44,560 bases of DNA, taken from Candidatus Atribacteria bacterium (lineage in GTDB: Bacteria > Atribacterota > Phoenicimicrobiia > Phoenicimicrobiales > Stramentimicrobiaceae). Shown here in pieces: positions 41,523 through 44,560 of the stretch. Position 1 is the stretch's first letter. Each line of letters begins with the position of its first letter. The DNA lies in contig JAKPKS010000251.1 in the NCBI GenBank assembly GCA_029553585.1, forward strand, positions 1 through 44,560. The letters run 5' to 3'. The position numbers and the translations under genes are program-made. The notes beneath the pieces are model-generated. The model was not told where the DNA came from and did not search any database. It was given only the letters and a program-made list of their open reading frames with translations.

Positions 41523-44390
41523 ATGGGAAAAAACAAGATTATTATAAAAGGTGCCCGTGAGCACAATTTAAAAAATATTACACTGAGCATACCAAGAAAT
41601 AAACTGATTGTTATAACTGGTTTAAGTGGTTCGGGGAAATCTTCACTGGCTTTTGATACAATTTATGCTGAGAGCCAGAGACGTTATTTAGAGTCCCTTT
41701 CTTCTTATGCCCGTCAGTTTTTAGAAAAAATAGACAAACCAGATGTGGATTATATGGAAGGATTATCACCATCTATTTCCATCGATCAGAGGAAGGCAAG
41801 TAAGAATCCTCGTTCCACGGTAGGGACTGTAACTGAAATTTATGACTATCTTCGCCTCTTATATGCCAGGATTGGTATACCTCATTGTCCCGAATGTGGA
41901 AGAAGAATAGAAAGGCAGAGCATAGATCAGATTATAGATCAGGTAATGAATTTGCCCCCTGATACTAGAATAAATATACTGTCACCAATTATCAGATCCA
42001 AAAAAGGTGAACATAAACAGATTATTGAAGATATAAGAAAGAAGGGTTTTATTCGTTTGCGAGTTGATGGGAAAATAGCCGAAGTAGATGATGAGCTGAA
42101 CCTTGGTCGCTATCAGATGCACCAGATTGAGGTAGTGGTGGACCGGTTAACAATAAAGCCAGAGAATAAGAGCCGTCTGAGCAATTCTATTGAAACAGCA
42201 TTGAATTTGAGTGACGGGTTGGTGATTATCCTGGATGAAGAGAATAGAGAATATATGTTCAGTGAAAAATTTTCCTGTCCTTATTGCGGCGTTAGCCTGC
42301 CGGAAATTACCCCACGCATATTTTCCTTCAACAGTCCCTATGGGGCATGTCCCAATTGCGGAGGGTTAGGGTTTAAGATGGAATTTGACCCTGATCTGGT
42401 AGTTCCTGATAAGAATAAAACTATTTTAGAAGGGGCTCTGGTGCCCTGGGGTGCTATTAAAGGAAGGTATCTATACCATATTTTACTTGGTGTTGCCAAG
42501 CATTATGGGTTTGATTTAAATACACCATTTAACAGATTGACTGAGGAACAACAAAAAGTCTTACTCTATGGTTCTAGCCATACAAAAATATCTTTTGAAT
42601 ATAATGATATGGAAGAAGGAAATTCCTGGATTCATCATAATGAATTCGAAGGAGTAATTAATAACTTAAAGAGAAGATATCGGGAGACTAAGTCTGAATA
42701 CATTCGGACTGAGATTCAAAAATATATGACCATGAACAACTGCCCGGTCTGTCAGGGCAGGAGGTTAAGACCAGAAAGCTTAATGGTCAGAATAGGTGAA
42801 CATTCTATTGCTGATCTTTCTGATATGACTGTAAAACAGCTCATCAAATTTTTTAAGAGCCTGAATTTAGAGGAGAGGGAAGCTGAGATTTCTAAACAGA
42901 TCAGAAAAGAGATCTTAAATAGGTTAAATTTTTTAATAGGTGTTGGCCTGGACTACATAACACTTTCCCGTGGCTCAGCTACCCTTGCTGGTGGTGAAAA
43001 TCAGAGGATAAGATTGGCTACTCAAATTGGTTCAAGCCTGACCGGAGTTCTCTATATTCTGGATGAACCTTCCATCGGATTACATCAGAGAGATAATGAT
43101 AAATTGTTAAAAACCTTGTTTCAGTTGAGAGACCAGGGAAATACAGTTATTGTAATTGAACATGATGAGGATACCATCAGGTCCGCTGATTACATTATTG
43201 ATCTGGGCCCAGGGGCAGGTATACATGGAGGAAACGTGGTTGCAGCAGGAAATGAAAGAGAGATAATGGCCAGCCCTTCTTCGATAACCGGCCAATATTT
43301 AAGTGCCAATTGTGAGATAGCAATCCCTGCCCGGAGAAGGCCTGGTAATGGTAAGAACATCAAAATAATTGGAGCTAAACAGCATAATTTGAAAAATATT
43401 GATGTGAGTATACCCTTGGGTAAGTTTAACTGTGTCACCGGGGTTTCCGGTTCTGGAAAGAGCACCTTGATTGAAGAGATACTTTATAAAGCCCTATTAA
43501 AAAAAATATATCACAGCAGAGTAAGGCCAGGAGAACATGAACGCCTGGAGGGTACTGAAAATATCGATAAGGTAATCATTATTGACCAATCTCCAATTGG
43601 CCGAAATTCACGTTCCAACCCTGCCACCTATACCGGAATATTCACCCCCATTAGAGAGTTATTTTCAAAAACCAGTTCAGCCAGGATAAGGGGGTATAAA
43701 CCTGGCAGATTTAGCTTTAACTTGAAGGGAGGTAGATGTGAAGCCTGTGAGGGTGCCGGCATAGTCAAAATTGAAATGTTCTTCCTGCCCGATATCTACA
43801 TTCCCTGTGAAGTCTGTAAAGGTATGAGGTTTAACCGGGAAACCTTAGAGATAAGATATAAGGACAAGAATATTGCCCAGATTTTAGATATGACGATAGA
43901 AGAGTGCAGTCAATTTTTTGAAAATATCCCGGTCATAAAAAATGGTTTACAGACTCTGCTGGACGTAGGATTAGGTTATATAAAATTAGGGCAATCAGCC
44001 ACTACTCTGTCCGGCGGGGAAGCGCAGAGGGTAAAGTTGGCCAAAGAGTTGAGTAAAAAAAGTACCGGTAAAACATTATACCTGCTGGATGAGCCGACAA
44101 CGGGATTACATTTTGACGATGTCAAAAAACTACTGGATGTTTTAAACCGATTAGTAGAACAGGGTAACACCATACTGGTTATTGAACACAATATGGATGT
44201 TATCAAATCTGCTGATCATATTATCGATTTAGGTCCCGGAGGTGGTGAGGAAGGGGGAGAGATAGTTTTTAGCGGTACCCCGGAAGAGATAATTAACCAG
44301 CCCCTTTCTTTTACCGGGCAATTTTTAAAGAAGGTATTGTATAAAAATAAACCTCAAAACAATCATTGTATTTCCGGAGCGGGGGCATGA
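41523..44390 (+). CDS. uvrA: UvrABC system protein A
   Basis: UvrA is the ABC-type ATPase dimer that finds damaged DNA and loads UvrB. The 955-residue protein has two ATPase modules: Walker [16 protein letters not shown] and [14 protein letters not shown], signatures [12 protein letters not shown] (Asn for the usual Ala) and [12 protein letters not shown], and Walker [11 protein letters not shown] and [10 protein letters not shown]. Zinc modules are seen at [18 protein letters not shown] and [14 protein letters not shown]. Length is normal. GGAG lies upstream of the ATG. The stop overlaps the uvrC ATG (ATGA), so translation is coupled. Confidence 0.97.
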   Translation: MGKNKIIIKGAREHNLKNITLSIPRNKLIVITGLSGSGKSSLAFDTIYAESQRRYLESLSSYARQFLEKIDKPDVDYMEGLSPSISIDQRKASKNPRSTVGTVTEIYDYLRLLYARIGIPHCPECGRRIERQSIDQIIDQVMNLPPDTRINILSPIIRSKKGEHKQIIEDIRKKGFIRLRVDGKIAEVDDELNLGRYQMHQIEVVVDRLTIKPENKSRLSNSIETALNLSDGLVIILDEENREYMFSEKFSCPYCGVSLPEITPRIFSFNSPYGACPNCGGLGFKMEFDPDLVVPDKNKTILEGALVPWGAIKGRYLYHILLGVAKHYGFDLNTPFNRLTEEQQKVLLYGSSHTKISFEYNDMEEGNSWIHHNEFEGVINNLKRRYRETKSEYIRTEIQKYMTMNNCPVCQGRRLRPESLMVRIGEHSIADLSDMTVKQLIKFFKSLNLEEREAEISKQIRKEILNRLNFLIGVGLDYITLSRGSATLAGGENQRIRLATQIGSSLTGVLYILDEPSIGLHQRDNDKLLKTLFQLRDQGNTVIVIEHDEDTIRSADYIIDLGPGAGIHGGNVVAAGNEREIMASPSSITGQYLSANCEIAIPARRRPGNGKNIKIIGAKQHNLKNIDVSIPLGKFNCVTGVSGSGKSTLIEEILYKALLKKIYHSRVRPGEHERLEGTENIDKVIIIDQSPIGRNSRSNPATYTGIFTPIRELFSKTSSARIRGYKPGRFSFNLKGGRCEACEGAGIVKIEMFFLPDIYIPCEVCKGMRFNRETLEIRYKDKNIAQILDMTIEECSQFFENIPVIKNGLQTLLDVGLGYIKLGQSATTLSGGEAQRVKLAKELSKKSTGKTLYLLDEPTTGLHFDDVKKLLDVLNRLVEQGNTILVIEHNMDVIKSADHIIDLGPGGGEEGGEIVFSGTPEEIINQPLSFTGQFLKKVLYKNKPQNNHCISGAGA

Positions 44391-44560
44391 GTTTATCTGA
44401 TATTGTAAAACATTTGCCTGAACAAAGCGGGGTATACTTATTTAAAGATCGAAGTGGCGAGATTATCTATATTGGAAAAGCCAATTCACTGAGGAATCGG
44501 GTCAGTTCTTATTTTACCAGAAATTACTCTCATTCACCGAAAGTTAAGCAGATGATTAAA
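44387..44560 (+). CDS. uvrC: UvrABC system protein C, N-terminal fragment (gene runs off the window)
   Basis: Only the first 58 codons are in the window. They encode the GIY-YIG nuclease start: [18 protein letters not shown], followed by LRNRVSSYF. UvrC makes both incisions around the damage. The ATG overlaps the uvrA stop, and CGGAGCGGGGGC lies just upstream. The frame stays open to the last base. Confidence 0.93.
   Translation, partial: MSLSDIVKHLPEQSGVYLFKDRSGEIIYIGKANSLRNRVSSYFTRNYSHSPKVKQMIK

Overview
The window is a dense, AT-rich bacterial chromosome segment with short intergenic gaps, ATGA/GTGA/TTGA-type gene overlaps, strong GGAGG-like ribosome binding sites and frequent TTG/GTG starts. 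The gene order of the first 9 kb (yicC-remA-gmk-coaBC-priA-def-fmt-rsmB) follows the Firmicutes (Bacillus) arrangement. Rubredoxin plus a flavodiiron protein, a phosphofructokinase with pyrophosphate-type residues and GatCAB-dependent tRNA amidation suggest an anaerobe. My best guess is a deep-branching anaerobic lineage such as Atribacterota (OP9/JS1) or a relative of Firmicutes. That is an inference from layout and protein style, with no database search. No mobile element, CRISPR array or phage gene was seen, so this is core chromosome with a few accessory or uncharacterised genes.

Layout. 1-1023 (-): N-terminal part of RqcH/NFACT, divergent from the next block. 1219-9770 (+): the yicC-remA-gmk-coaBC-priA-def-fmt-rsmB cluster, ending in a kinase-less PASTA membrane protein. 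9806-13873 (+): dprA, tRNA-Pro, a threonine synthase and an FAD-dependent dehydrogenase. 13933-17009: a small membrane protein, tRNA-Gly (-), a VanW-domain protein, and a convergent SurA-like foldase (-). 17224-22621 (+): ligA and gatC-gatA-gatB. 22681-25991 (+): rubredoxin, flavodiiron protein, a secreted unknown protein and an MFS transporter, closed by a strong hairpin terminator. 26096-27436 (-): two adjacent genes I do not recognise. 27738-29918 (+): a LOG-like protein, an RNase H-SWIM fusion and a 2-hydroxyacid dehydrogenase. 30085-32024 (+): fba and a PPi-type phosphofructokinase. 32082-44560: dnaE, tRNA-Leu (-), polA, coaE, uvrB, uvrA and the start of uvrC, a replication and repair block.

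How the genes fit together. Much of the window serves DNA replication and repair: DnaE, PolA, LigA, PriA, UvrABC and DprA. The other large group serves translation and quality control: Def, Fmt, RsmB, GatCAB, three tRNAs and RqcH. CoaBC and CoaE cover three steps of coenzyme A synthesis. Rubredoxin and the flavodiiron protein form an oxygen or NO scavenging pair.

Most notable observations. PriA keeps its zinc-binding cysteines but has lost Walker A, the DEEH box and motif VI, so it should be helicase-dead. A two-gene uncharacterised operon lies at 26096-27436. An RNase HI domain is fused to a SWIM zinc finger. A PASTA protein without a kinase sits where Firmicutes carry prkC. The ligA transcript looks leaderless. 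A 2-hydroxyacid dehydrogenase has Tyr in place of the catalytic Glu.
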